A DNA stretch of 64,000 bases. Source: Silene latifolia. Taxonomy: Eukaryota > Streptophyta > Magnoliopsida > Caryophyllales > Caryophyllaceae. The DNA lies in NCBI RefSeq assembly GCF_048544455.1, contig NC_133537.1, forward strand, positions 153,772,058-153,836,057, written 5' to 3'. Each line of letters begins with the position of its first letter. The first letter of the stretch is position 1. The notes beneath the pieces are model-generated. The model was given only the letters and a program-made list of their open reading frames with translations, was not told the DNA's origin and searched no databases. Shown here one piece after another: positions 1-10,850 of the stretch. A program made the translations under genes and the position numbers.

Positions 1-640
1 GCTTTCATGTTTTATTTGCTTGCTTGTTTTGATCTCAACTCATGCACATGTTATGTTTGATGAAATGCTAAGCCTATGAATCCTTGCATTTACTACCATC
101 ACCTATATTTTCAATGAGACTTGTAAGACATAAACCAACTCGAGTCTCATTAGACCATGCATGTTGTTGAGTAGGGAAGATTAAGTCGACTTGTAGGTGT
201 TGTACAATCTAATCGATTCGGCTCCGGGACCCAAACTTTCCTAGGATTGTAAGATATAACCCAACTCAATCCATCACAACAATAATTGCTTGCTTATAAT
301 TTGAGAACATGTTTGTATGATCAATTCCCATGATTCCCCTAGGATCCCATGACACCCTAGTGCTTTTTAATCAATTGTTTACAACCCTTTAGTTCATCTT
401 GCTTGTTTATTTTCATTGATATTTTAGTTTAGTGACCTTCTACATCAACCCAATTTGTGACACCCCTAAGACACCACTAGTTGCAATAGAAATCTCATTT
501 CAATACCCGTCCCTTGGGATCCGACCTTTACTTGCCTCTTTACTAATTGTAGAATTGTTTGTGAAGCTATAAATTGTGTTTTGATTCGGACGTGACCCAA
601 CGACCACACCTTAAATTGTGAACACGAAACGGACCGATAA
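1..640 (+). repeat. 5' LTR of A1, 3' portion only
   Basis: This is the last 640 bp of the LTR, collinear with 24237-24876. It ends in CCGATAA where the family end is CCGATCA, so the terminal CA has changed to AA. Four A residues follow and then the PBS. Confidence 0.92.
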
Positions 641-644
641 AAAA

Positions 645-662
645 TGGCGCCGTTGCCGGGGA
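645..662 (+). promoter_or_regulatory. Primer-binding site, tRNA-Asp type
   Basis: TGGCGCCGTTGCCGGGGA is the exact complement of the 3' end of plant tRNA-Asp(GUC) as I know it. It starts four bases after the LTR, as expected for a minus-strand priming site. Athila-group elements commonly use this tRNA. Confidence 0.9.
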
Positions 663-780
663 TGGTGTTTACTTGATTTAGATTTCCTTTTATTGTTATT
701 AGTTGTGTCTTTCTTCGCCTTGGGGAAGTAAAACTCCTCAAGGTTTGTTCTAATTGTTTTCGAGTTGTTTGATATTTTGC

Positions 781-3576
781 ATGTCTAGAAGGTCACAAGG
801 TGATTTGTTACCTTTTGACCGTGAAATTGAAAGAACCTTGACGAACAATAGGAGATTTGCTAGGAGGAATTTGAGAGGTATTAGTGAAGTTGTTCAACCA
901 ACTATTGAGTTCATCAACCCTTTCGCAATAGAAGGAGAGGAGAACCCATTACACAATACCCCACAAAATCAACCTACAATGCCTAAATTCTCGTCACATT
1001 CCGTACCCACCGAGGAGAACCTACCCAATGGTACTCCTACATCACAACATCTAACCGGAAATTTTATTGCCAAATCCGCCTTTATCCAATTAGTCGAAAG
1101 GAGCCAATTTTGGGGGATGCCTAGTGAAGACCCTCATTCTCATATGGAAACATTTTGCGACTATTGTGATGCAATCTCTCAAACCGGTGTTACTCAAGAC
1201 CAAATTCGATGGGTCTTATTTCCTTTTTCTCTAATCGGCACCGCGAAACAATGGTTGAAGGGCCTTGATAAGGCCACTCTCGGAATAGATTCTTGGAAGA
1301 AGTTGGCTCTAGCTTTCTACAAAAAATTCTACCCACCGGAAAAGACTAACATGCTAAGAGCTCAAATTACGGGTTTTAAGCAAAGGGATGAAGAATCTTT
1401 GTATGAAGCTTGGGAGCAGTTCAAGGGAATCTGTCGCTCATGTCCTCACCATGGACTTAGCGAATAGTTTTTGGTACAACAATTTTGGAACGGTTTATAT
1501 GAAGATTCAAGGAACATTCTCAATATGGGATCAAATGGAATGTTCACCGAAGTTGATGAAAATCAAACATGGAACAAGATTGAGGAAATGGCGGTCCATA
1601 ACTTACAATATAGTAGACCTCGCAAGGCTACTAGAGGAGGAAAGCATGAAGTGGACTCCGTTACTCAATTGGGTGCTCAACTTAGTGCTCATATTGATAC
1701 AATCAATTTGAAGTTTGAAAAAACTATGGCTAGACTTGAAGAAGTCTCAAAATCACCAAAGCATCATGTTAATGCCATGACGGCATCCTCATCAATCCCA
1801 AGTGGGATATGTGAGAATTGTGGAACTTTGGGACATGACCAAAGTGAATGTAGGGGAACAAATGAACAAGTGAATGCTTTCCAAGCATACAAGAGTGGTA
1901 CCCCTTATTCCAACTATTTCAATGAAAACACCAAATTCCATCCAAATCTCTCATACAAAAGCCAAAATGTTCAAAACCCTCAAACAACATACACTCCACC
2001 ACCCATGAGAAACCAAAATCAAAGACCCTTTTACAATCAAAACTAAGGTTACCAAAATCAAAATCCATACAATCACCAAAATGACCAAGGTTTTGATGTC
2101 CAAAAAGCGGTCCTCCAAATGCAAAAGAATCAACAAGAATTTTTCACTCAAATGCAAAAAGATAGTCAAGCAAAGGAAACCACCATCAACAACATTCTAG
2201 CTCACACCAAGATGTTGGAAACACAGTTGACTCAACTAGCATCTTCAAGCTCACAAAGACAAAAGGGGCAATTACCACCTCAAAGTAATCCCCCTAGACA
2301 TGAAACGGTTAGTGCCATTCACTTGAGAAGTGGTACAAGGTATGAAGCACCAAAGAAGCAAGTTGAGGATGAAGTTGTGGAAGCTAGTGATAAGGAAGAA
2401 ATTGTGCAAAACTCCAAAGATGGAGAATCATCAAAAGAAGAAAGTTCAAAGAAAAATGAAGACAAGGTCAAGGAGAAGGAGCCCATTGTGACTAGACTTC
2501 CTTTTCCAAGTCGTCAAGCCAAGCCCAAATTTGATGATCAACTTGGAAAGTTTATGGAAATTGTGAAGAATTTGGAAGTCTCAATTCCATTCACGGAATT
2601 ATTCAATCACGTGCCGACCTATGCGAAATACATGAAAGATATCCTCACAAAGAAGAAGTCAATCCGGAAACTTAAGACTATCGCCTTCACTAAGGTGAGT
2701 AGTGCAATACTTTAAGGGAGTTCACCTCCAAAACTAAAGGATCCAGGAAGCTTCTCAATACCGTGTACCATTAGCGACACAACGATCAACAAAGCTTTAT
2801 GTGATCTAGGGGCTAGTGTGAGTGTCATGCCGTACTCGGTGAGTAAAAGGTTGGGGATGGGAGAGCTTAAATTCACCAACATCACACTCTAAATGGCCGA
2901 TAGATCGACGAAGACACCATTAGGGATATGGGAAGATGTCCCCATGCGAATTGGAAAGTTTTTCATCCCGGTGGACTTTGTCATTGTTGATATGGAGGAA
3001 GATTCCAACATTCCAATCATTCTAGGAAGACCTTTCCTATACACCGCGGGTGCGGTTATTGATGTGAAACATGGTGAGCTCACTCTAGAAGTGGGAGATG
3101 AAAGCATAACCTTTAATCTTGACAAGACTATGAGAGCTCCTCGTTTGCATGAACCGTGTTTCATGATTGATCATTATAGCCGAAAGGATGAGAGGAAGAA
3201 ATCGGAACTCCAATGGAAGAAGAAAATTAAAGATGCTCCATTCAAAGAGCAAGTGAATTGTGACAAGGAGAGCTTGCAAAGCTCATCAAAATCAATCAAA
3301 GAAGAAGAGGATGGCCTCATTGGCCAAGAGAAGAAATTGGGAGAGTTATCTCCATCAAATCAAGAGATTTTCAATGATCAACTTAATGAAGTTTGTGGTC
3401 TTTGGGACGACGAATTTGAAGGGATTTTTAATCCCTACATTGGTAATGCCATCGATCAAGACCGACAACAAGGGCCAAGGTCTATTGAAGACCTCTACCA
3501 TGATAATGAACAAGCTTTTGATTACTTTTTCAAGGTGTTGAGCAACATCAACAACACCTTGAACATGCCCCCTTGA
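781..3576 (+). pseudogene. Gag-aspartic protease polyprotein, four premature stops (A1)
   Basis: One reading frame runs from ATG 781 to TGA 3574-3576. The nominal open frame begins earlier at a TTG, but 781 is the first ATG and matches the A2 copy. In order it contains a Retrotrans_gag-like region (about 1240-1460), a CX2CX4HX4C zinc knuckle (about 1810-1851), a basic/acidic hinge and a retropepsin-like DLGAS active site (2803-2817). Later come an ILGRPF motif near 3019 and an acidic tail. Stops break the frame at 1465 (TAG), 2044, 2713 and 2890 (all TAA); A2 has a sense codon at each site. In the family, Gag forms the particle and the protease cleaves it. Translation ends without entering any RT domain. 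Confidence 0.9.
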
Positions 3577-3918
3577 CATCTCATCAAGAATGAGAGTTTG
3601 GTGGAGTCCTCCCTAAACCACCATTTGTAAATATTTCTAACTCCCTAACTCGCATTTCAATTCTTGCATTTTTGTCATCTTTGTATTTTTATTTACTTTG
3701 ATCAAGATAATTGTCATGTTTTAGAGAAGTGAGGGAGGGACTAATAATTTCAATTGATGTGTAGTACTTTAGCTTAGTGTGGGGATAGCAATTGCCAGGC
3801 TATCCATGCCTTAGTAGTGCCCCCACAATGAAGAACACGAGATATGAAGAAGAATAGAAGAATGATAAGGGATATGCATTGTACACGGATGGAACTGAAT
3901 TCGGGTACAAAGGGGTAG

Positions 3919-4261
3919 AATCCGCCCGTCTATAGACAATCCGAGCGTACTGGGTAGGAGACGCACGTCCCTATAAGCTGAAATTTTGAAAGATTTTTGA
4001 CTGTAAGAGAATCCGGGCGTCCAGAACAGCAATCCGCTCGTCTCTGAAAATCCGCCCGTCTTGTGAGGAAGACGCCCGTCTTCTAAGCTGAGGAAAACAA
4101 GAAAAATTCATGGACTGAAATCCGTCCGTCTTCTGAATAATCCGCCCGTCCCGTATCAGCAAATCCGGGCGTCTTCTCTTAAAGACGCCCATCTTTAGCC
4201 GAGTTGTATCAAACCCAGAAAGTGAAGAATCCGCCCGTATTGGGCAGGAACCGCACGGATT
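3919..4261 (+). repeat. Array of 13 imperfect 14-bp palindromes (spacer of A1)
   Basis: Units follow the form half-site/2 nt/inverted half-site, each half being AATCCG or AAGACG with minor changes. Starts read at 3919, 3938, 3958, 4010, 4031, 4049, 4069, 4119, 4139, 4162, 4182, 4228 and 4248. Steps are mostly 18-23 bp, with three gaps of 46-52. Linkers are not conserved in sequence. The array is GC- and CpG-rich in AT-rich surroundings and ends about 30 bp before a TATA box. Confidence 0.9.
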
Positions 4262-4290
4262 GCCCCTGCAGTTCGAATTTTTTCGGTCTT

Positions 4291-4297
4291 TATAAAA
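4291..4297 (+). promoter_or_regulatory. Putative internal TATA box for ORF2 (A1)
   Basis: TATAAAA lies directly after the palindrome array. In the uninterrupted element it would sit about 300 bp upstream of the ORF2 ATG, as in A2. Promoter activity is inferred. Confidence 0.5.
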
Positions 4298-4398
4298 CCC
4301 CTCCCACCTTCATTCATTCATTTATTCATTCATTCATAACACTACTTCAAAACATCAAAACCCTCATCCTCTCCATCACAAAAACAAAATCCCTCAAC

Positions 4399-4403
4399 TA
4401 CAT
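4399..4403. repeat. Target-site duplication TACAT of A2 (partner 15540-15544)
   Basis: TACAT flanks both ends of A2 exactly. Removing A2 and one copy restores a continuous A1 spacer leading into its ORF2. Confidence 0.95.
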
Positions 4404-5491
4404 TGATCGGTCCGTTTCGTGTTCACAATTAAAGGTGTGGTCGTTGGGTCACGTCCGAATCAAAACACAATTTGTAACTTCACAAACAACTCTACAATTA
4501 GTAAAGAGGCAAGTAAAAGTCGGATCCCAAGGGACGGGTATTGAAATGAGATTTCTATTGAAACTAGTGGTGTCTTAGGGGTGTCACAAATTGGGTTGAT
4601 GTAGAAGGTCACTAACTAAAATAGCAATGAAAATAAACTAGCAAGATGAATTAAAAGGGGTGTAAACAATTGATTAAAAAGCACTAGGGTGTCATGGGAT
4701 CATAGGGGAATCATGGGAATTGATCATACAAACATGTTCTCAAATTATAAGCAAGCAATTATTGTTGTGATGGATTGAGTTGGGTTATATCTTACAATCC
4801 TAGGAAAGTTTGGGTCCCGGAGCCGAATCGATTAGATTGTACAACACCTACAAGTCGACTTAATCTTCCCTACTCAACAACATGCATGGTCTAATGAGAC
4901 TCGAGTTGGGTTATGTCTTACAAGTCTCATTGAAAAGATAGAAGATGATAGTAAATGCAAGGATTCATAGGCTTAGCATTTCATCAAATATAACATGTGC
5001 ATGAGTTGAGATCAAAACAAGCAAGTAAATAAAACATGAAAGCATATTAATTTAAGCATGAATCATTCCCCATGTTGGTTTCCCCTAATCACCCATTAAC
5101 CCTAGCTAAGAGACTACTCACTCATTATCATGTTGATCATGCTAGCAAGGTTGTCAATCATACCAACAATATGAAACATGATGAATAAATGAAAGTAATT
5201 AACAATAATTAAAAAGGGATTAAGAGAATTATATCTACTAATGATTCCAATAATAAAGCAAAGATAAAAGAAGTACTTGATGCTTGATTGAGAGGTTGTC
5301 AATCTCCCAACAATAACCCAAATAATCTTCAATTACCCAAAATAAAGGATGAACAAAGAGAGATTAAGGAAATAAAACTTGTATTAGAACTTGATTAATT
5401 ATTGATTACAAAACTAAAGAGAGATTTTATTGATATTAACTACTCTAATTAATGATAAGAAGAACATGCTCCTCTAATTAGACTAATGGGG

Positions 5492-5499
5492 TATTTATA
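5492..5499 (-). promoter_or_regulatory. LTR TATA box (A2 3' LTR)
   Basis: TATAAATA on the minus strand is conserved in all three full LTR copies (also 14875-14882 on minus and 23781-23788 on plus). Confidence 0.75.
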
Positions 5500-5648
5500 G
5501 TGGAAATTAGGGAGGATGCATTAGGGTTAACTAAGGGCTAAACTAGTAATTACACTTTTTAGATTGAGCAGGGAGGAGCCGGTATTTTCCGAAGGAAGGG
5601 CTTCTTTCTTTGTAGCTTGGAGAAGAGGAAATCGTCTTTGTGTAGAGG

Positions 5649-5813
5649 AATCCGGGCGTATTGGGGTCGGGACGGGCGGATTCAGTGGTGGAAGACGAGC
5701 GGATTCGAGGGAATCCGGGCGGATTCAGCGGTGCAATCCGAGCGTCTTTGGAGGAAACCGCTCGGATTGTCTTTGTGAGGAGACGGGCAGATTGGAGACA
5801 ATCCGCTCGGATT
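5649..5813 (-). repeat. LTR palindrome array, 8 units (A2 3' LTR)
   Basis: 14-bp palindromes start at 5649, 5669, 5692, 5712, 5735, 5755, 5780 and 5800. Steps are 20, 23, 20, 23, 20, 25 and 20. They form four pairs with exactly 20 bp within each pair. The array lies about 150 bp upstream of the LTR TATA box. Confidence 0.92.
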
Positions 5814-6161
5814 GTAGCTCAGCACAAATTCTTCTTCTTTTCTTCCCTTTTCTTCATGAAATTCCTTGGGGATTTCCTTGGGGACTCAAGGATCCTTTCT
5901 CAACATTGCTCATCTACTATCATATGTATAAAGGCCTTCTAATCTTGTCTCTCCTTGATGCTTGGTCATTGAATTCGATCAATTTAGTCTTGTTTTGCCA
6001 TGAAAATGCAAGATTCTTACTCCTTTCCTACCAAGGGATCAAAATCTCAAAGAATATGCAAAACAAAGAACTAAAGATAATAAATGACCCAAATATGCAC
6101 TAAAAAGCATGGGAACAAGGCTAATTCGGGGGCTAAAAATGCGCTAATTATGGTCACATCA

Positions 6162-8217
6162 AATATCCCCAAACCAAACCTTTGCTCATCCCGAGTAAAG
6201 AGGTGACAAAGACTAGGACCAATACTAACCTATCCTAATAATATAGCCGATATGAGATAATTAGCGGGTCTCACTCCGCCCCTTCAACTCACAACAAGAC
6301 AACCATGAGGTAGGATGCCTTCTTGCACGGCAAGGTGGGTCTTGCCAAAATGGCGACACATCCAAACATTAAGCACACAAAATCACATAATGGATGCATC
6401 TACAAAAGGAATAGCCACTTCCTCATCAAGTGGCGAAGGCACTAAAAAGGAACAAATTTAAGAGCATGTAATCCTTCACAAATACTAGTTCAACAAATTA
6501 CTAAGGCTAAGAGGATGACACTAAATCACCTCCAAATGGTGTTAAACTAGATTACTTTCGTCCTCAATTTCCAAATTCTTTCGTCAAGAGCGATCGGATG
6601 GTGGTGGAATGATGATCCCTATGATGCTAGTAGCGTATGACATGACAAGTCTCGAATTCTCTACAAAAGTAAAGGTCATGGATCGTCCCAAGCTCGACCA
6701 AGTGGCTTGACAAAAGGCTTTTTGGGAATGAAATGCTCAAATCTTTATTCACAACGGGTGGATATGACTAGCATTCAAAATTGTCCTCATTTCACTTTCA
6801 CATTTCAAAAATTTAAGATGGGGTTTGTCCTTAGGGCTAGTGTCCTTTGCTTTCGCCAATCGCTTATTAGGCAACCGGTTAACCTCTAGACAATAGCTTT
6901 TTGGGGTGATAGTCACTCTGTCTCTGGGCGGCCGAATTCACAACCGTGTGGGGGCCCAATTCAATGGATCCCGCACCAAAGCACATCGAAGTGGTACGCC
7001 TCCATCGAAACAATTAAATTTCTCAACATTTCAACATTTCATAACATTTGAGGTTTCCTTGGCATTAAATTACTTCCACATGACAAAATTTTCGAAATGA
7101 GCACTTTCAAGCTTATTGATAGAAAAGTCATTTTGGGTTGCCTTACCACAAAGTCAATCAAGGTCACCTAGACAAGTTAACCAAGTCCACATCGCATCAC
7201 GGGGTTGGATAGGTGACTCACATGCAAACTCTTGACTAGGCCTTGGGTCATGGGTCAAAAGACACTAGTATGACACTATCTAGGGTGTTTTACAACCATT
7301 CTAGTAGGCAAAGTCTTAAGTTGAACAAGTATTTGTAATGGCTTAGTTGCTCTTGTCAAAGTTCCTAATTAGGCATTTTTCAAAACATTTCTAACATGCA
7401 ACTACATGCCATGATGCAACTAATATAAACATCCTAATGCAAGTGATTCTATCAACTAATATGACATATAAACTAAATGCAAGTCCTAAGTTCACATTGT
7501 TATACCGCATCAATCAAAATAAAGCCACATAGTCATTAACATAAAGAGGAGAAAGGAGATTGGAAAGATCATACCATGCGGTCTTCATTATCCTCATGTC
7601 TCGGATGTGGCGTAGTCAATCAATGTGAACAAGGATAGAACAAACACAATATATACAAAACAATATATACACAAGACTACAAAGGGAAATAAACATGTTT
7701 TTGGGTTTTTCAATTTTCAAATTTTTATGATTTTCGAAATTTTTCAATTTTTTTGGATTTTTGAATGAGAGTTAAATGTTAGAATTCCCATCCCCACACT
7801 AATATGGGCATTGTCCTCAATGGCCAAAATGATGGAAATTATGCAAAGATGATGCATGATTTCTATGCTAAATGCAATCCACACTAAGCTATACTACATG
7901 ATGCATGGTTTTTGTTATGACGGAGAGGATAATTTAAATTACCTCCCGTTGTGTATGCATTAACTTCCCCAAACCGAGTGAGACACTATTGCTAATGTCC
8001 AAGGATGGGTGTAGTTCATGCACACACTATGCAATGCATGAAGCTAATTTGTCATTTTGGATTTTGAAAATGGGAACAATAAAATGAGAACACCTCAATG
8101 GTACCGAGGAGTGAGTCCTCTATGGTGCTAGGACCACTCCAACAATGATCATGAAAAATAATAAAAACAAAGAGAGAAATAGACAAACCATAAGAGGGTA
8201 GGAGCCTCCAAGGCTTG
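6162..8217 (-). other. 3' untranslated region of A2 with G-rich tract
   Basis: Non-coding. On the minus strand it runs from the ORF2 stop to the 3' LTR. A G-rich tract next to the LTR (complement 6162-6178) is the likely plus-strand priming site. A second tract related to TTAGTGTGGGGATGG lies near 7788-7806. I see no further gene. Confidence 0.75.
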
Positions 8218-9801
8218 CTAATCTTCCATCATGTTATCACCATCACTTTCCTCATTAGAAGTGGTCACATTGCCACTTCCCTCTTCACTTTCTTCCTCAT
8301 CTTGCTCATAATCATCTTCACCATCCTTCTCTCCTTCTTCACTTGCTTCCTCATCAATGTTATCATCAACTTCTTCATTACCAACAACCTCATTGTCACC
8401 CGAAACGACCCTAGATGCACCCGGAAATAGGACTTCTCTATCCGCCCAACTAGGCAAAGGACATGATGGGTCAAGTAGTCCTTGCCTAGCTAAGTGTAGG
8501 AGGGGTGGATATTGAGCCAAGTAAGCATTTTTTCGGTCCTCAAAGGCTTGCTTGTGCATTGCTTGCATGAGAAGAGTCACATAGTCATTTCTAGCTTCAA
8601 CTCCTTCCGGCTTGAACTCATGATACTCAAAGGGGTAAGGTGGTATGGCAATGGAAGAGGAGGACATTTCAAGTTCACCCTTTTGTTGTTGAATAATATA
8701 CTCGGCCTCTTTAGAAAGGGGAAGTAGATAATTGGTCCGGTGGACGCTTAGACGACAAATCTTTGAAGGCAAAGTGAACGATCTAGCTTCACTAGTGAGC
8801 CATCCATACTTGGTATCAAGAGAGTTATGAGCAACCCACTTGTATTTGTGTATCATAGTATGCAAATCAACAAGATGACCACCCTCCTTTGCTTTATACT
8901 TGTTATCCTTATTGAAGTTAGGATCAAAGTACTTAGCTAGGATAGTGACTAGGCCGCCATTGACAATAACGGTAGTGCCCTTCTTCCCACAATCAATGTA
9001 GAGCCATCTATCTACCAAGAGCCTCAAAGAATTGTAAGGCTTGGTGTGTACTCTTCCAATGTTCAAAGCCGATTCAAGGAGAATAAAATCAAGTTTGGTG
9101 AAATGGTTGGTATCTTTCCTTGCAATAATGGTGTTTCCCATGACCTTGTGCCATACTCTTATGCCCGGATGGTGGACTAAAAGAGCACGACTCGCATGAA
9201 AGTCCTCAAATTTCCTCCCGGAAATTGCCTCCCAAAGAGGGTCGGGGTCATACTTTCCATAATTCTTAAAATAACTCGGTTCATCACTAAGACCCAAGAT
9301 TTCACTCAATTCCCTAAAGGAAATGCGTCTACTAACATTAGCTAGACGAAACTCGAGATTCTCCCTACTCTCAACTTTGGTGACTTTCAAAGAACTCAAA
9401 AATTCCAAGGTAAGGGAGGGGTATGTCAACTCTTTTGATTCAAACAATTTCTCTAACCCCATGGCTTTGAAAAAGGCTCTAGTTTGCTCAAGGACACCCA
9501 ACTTTCCCAAGGTGTCTTCACAAATAAATTTGGTGGATTGAATTGATTTCCTAGAAAACTTGGCAAAAGTATCTCTATGGGTTTTGGAAATAAAAGTTAC
9601 CTCCGGATAATGCAAAAGTTGATCGATTTCCGGAGTAGAAGATGTTGTTGCTCCCATAGAAAGTTGTTGTTGTTGTTGCACTTCCAAGTTTGGTGTTTCT
9701 ACTACCATAGCCAATGCTTTCTTTGCTTGAAGAGCCTTTTGCCTTTGTGAAAGTGCCTTTGGTGCCTTTGTTGCCTTTGTTGCTCCCTTAGTCCTTGCCA
9801 T
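8218..9801 (-). CDS. ORF2: Athila ORF/Transposase_32-like accessory protein (intact)
   Basis: An intact 527-codon frame starting at ATG 9801; an in-frame TTG 15 bases upstream extends the open frame but is an unlikely start. The N-terminus is basic and reads MARTKGATKATKAPKA, resembling the histone H3 tail. The middle (about residues 60-330) resembles the putative plant transposon protein domain found in Athila-type elements, with FICEDTLGKLGVLEQT and FRELSEILGL segments. The C-terminal 60 residues are strongly acidic and Glu/Asp-rich. No membrane segment or catalytic motif is evident, so I do not assign an enzyme activity; it is sometimes called env-like by position. It follows an array and a TATA box. 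A1 carries a broken copy. Confidence 0.85.
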   Translation of the reverse strand: MARTKGATKATKAPKALSQRQKALQAKKALAMVVETPNLEVQQQQQLSMGATTSSTPEIDQLLHYPEVTFISKTHRDTFAKFSRKSIQSTKFICEDTLGKLGVLEQTRAFFKAMGLEKLFESKELTYPSLTLEFLSSLKVTKVESRENLEFRLANVSRRISFRELSEILGLSDEPSYFKNYGKYDPDPLWEAISGRKFEDFHASRALLVHHPGIRVWHKVMGNTIIARKDTNHFTKLDFILLESALNIGRVHTKPYNSLRLLVDRWLYIDCGKKGTTVIVNGGLVTILAKYFDPNFNKDNKYKAKEGGHLVDLHTMIHKYKWVAHNSLDTKYGWLTSEARSFTLPSKICRLSVHRTNYLLPLSKEAEYIIQQQKGELEMSSSSIAIPPYPFEYHEFKPEGVEARNDYVTLLMQAMHKQAFEDRKNAYLAQYPPLLHLARQGLLDPSCPLPSWADREVLFPGASRVVSGDNEVVGNEEVDDNIDEEASEEGEKDGEDDYEQDEEESEEGSGNVTTSNEESDGDNMMED

Positions 9802-10099
9802 TGATGATTTAACCAAGAAAAGAATGAAAAATCTTCAATTTGTAGTGTACCCAAATCGATTTAAAGGTGAAAGGCTTTGCCTTTATGAATTCAAAAATCG
9901 ACTCAAAGGTTGAAGATTTTGTGCTTGGTTTTGATTTTTGTTGAAAAAGGAGTGATTGATTTGTTGTTGAAAGGATGATTTGATTTGATTTTGGTGAATG
10001 TTGTTGAGGGATTTTTTTTTTGTGATGGAGAGGATGAGGGTTTTGATGTTTTGAAGTAGTGTTATGAATGAATGAATGAATGAATGAAGGTGGGAGGGG

Positions 10100-10106
10100 T
10101 TTTATA
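10100..10106 (-). promoter_or_regulatory. Putative internal TATA box upstream of ORF2 (A2)
   Basis: TATAAAA on the minus strand lies about 300 bp upstream of the ORF2 ATG and just downstream of the palindrome array. It is conserved with 4291-4297 in A1. Confidence 0.55.
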
Positions 10107-10134
10107 AAGACCGAAATTTTCGAACTGCAGGGGC

Positions 10135-10499
10135 AATCCGTGCGGATTCTGCCCAATACGGGCGGATTCAGCACTTTCTGGGTTTGATCAAACTCGCCTA
10201 AAGACGGGCAGATTCAGAAGAAGACGCTCGGATTTTCTTGATACGGGACGGGCGGATTCTCTTGAAGACGGACGGATTTGAGTCCAGGAAATTTTGCTTG
10301 TTTTCCTTAGCAGAGAAGACGGGCGTCTTCTATCCAAGACGGACGGATTTGCAGAGACGGGCGGATTGCAGCTCAGGACGCTCGGATTATCTTACAGTCA
10401 AAAATATTTCAAAATTGCATCTCATAGGGACGTGCGTCTTCAACCCAGTACGCTCGGATTGTAGGAAAACGGGCGGATTCTCTTGAATCCGCTCGGATT
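10135..10499 (-). repeat. Array of 14 palindromes in the A2 spacer
   Basis: Starts (plus coordinates): 10135, 10155, 10201, 10221, 10245, 10265, 10316, 10336, 10354, 10375, 10427, 10447, 10466 and 10486. The step pattern mirrors A1 (20, 46, 20, 24, 20, 51, 20, 18, 21, 52, 20...), but A2 has one extra 20-bp unit near 10447-10486. Confidence 0.9.
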
Positions 10500-10850
10500 C
10501 TACCCTTTTGTACCCGGATTCAGTTCCATCCGTGCACAATGCATTTCCCTTACCATTCTTCTATTCTTCTTCAAATCTTGTGTTCGTCATTGTGGGGGCA
10601 CTACTAAGGCATGGATAGCATAGGCAATTGTCATCCCCACACTAAGGTAAAGCACTACACATCAATTGAAATTGTTAGTCCCTCCCTCACTTCTCTCAAA
10701 CATAACAAATATCTTGATCAAAGTAAATAAAATAAATCCAAAGATGACAAAAATGCAATACAAGAATTGAAATGCGAGTTAGGGAGTTAGAAATATTTAC
10801 AAATGGTGGTTTAGGGAGGACTCCACCAAACTCTCATTCTTGATGAGATG
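10500..10850 (-). other. Short spacer downstream of the A2 gag-protease
   Basis: Non-coding. It contains the complement of the TTAGTGTGGGGATRG tract near 10633-10650. Nothing else is recognised. Confidence 0.6.

Larger units (their letters stand above)
3577..4398 (+). other. Spacer between gag-protease and ORF2 (A1)
   Basis: This non-coding stretch replaces the RT-RNase H-integrase block of an autonomous Athila element. It contains a G-rich TTAGTGTGGGGATAG tract near 3774, the palindrome array (3919-4261), a TATAAAA box (4291-4297) and an ATTC microsatellite (about 4311-4339). It resumes at 15545 after the A2 insertion and leads into the ORF2 start at 15741. A2 has the same layout. Confidence 0.8.
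4404..6161 (-). repeat. 3' LTR of A2
   Basis: The LTR is 1758 bp with ends TGAT...ATCA on the minus strand. A TATAAATA box (complement at 5492-5499) defines the promoter. The palindrome array lies upstream of it at 5649-5813. Plus-strand ORFs crossing this LTR read through the array and are not genes. Confidence 0.95.

Noticed and set aside
645..662. Possible tRNA gene fragment
   Set aside because: It is only the 18-bp complement of a tRNA 3' end at a fixed distance from an LTR, which is a primer-binding site.
3919..4261. CRISPR-like array (short repeats with spaced unique sequence)
   Set aside because: Units are degenerate palindromes with 4-10-bp linkers in a plant LTR element; there are no 25-40-bp spacers and no cas genes.
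4204..4578. 124-codon plus-strand ORF
   Set aside because: It crosses the insertion junction between the A1 spacer and the A2 LTR and cannot be an original gene.
5564..6103. 179-codon plus-strand ORF
   Set aside because: It reads antisense through the LTR palindrome array of A2; no domain, and it is not kept open in the other LTR copies.
6928..6945. GGGCGGCCGAATTC resembles a NotI/EcoRI cloning linker
   Set aside because: The same sequence is in the 3' UTR of both A1 (near 22345) and A2, so it belongs to the element family and is not vector contamination.
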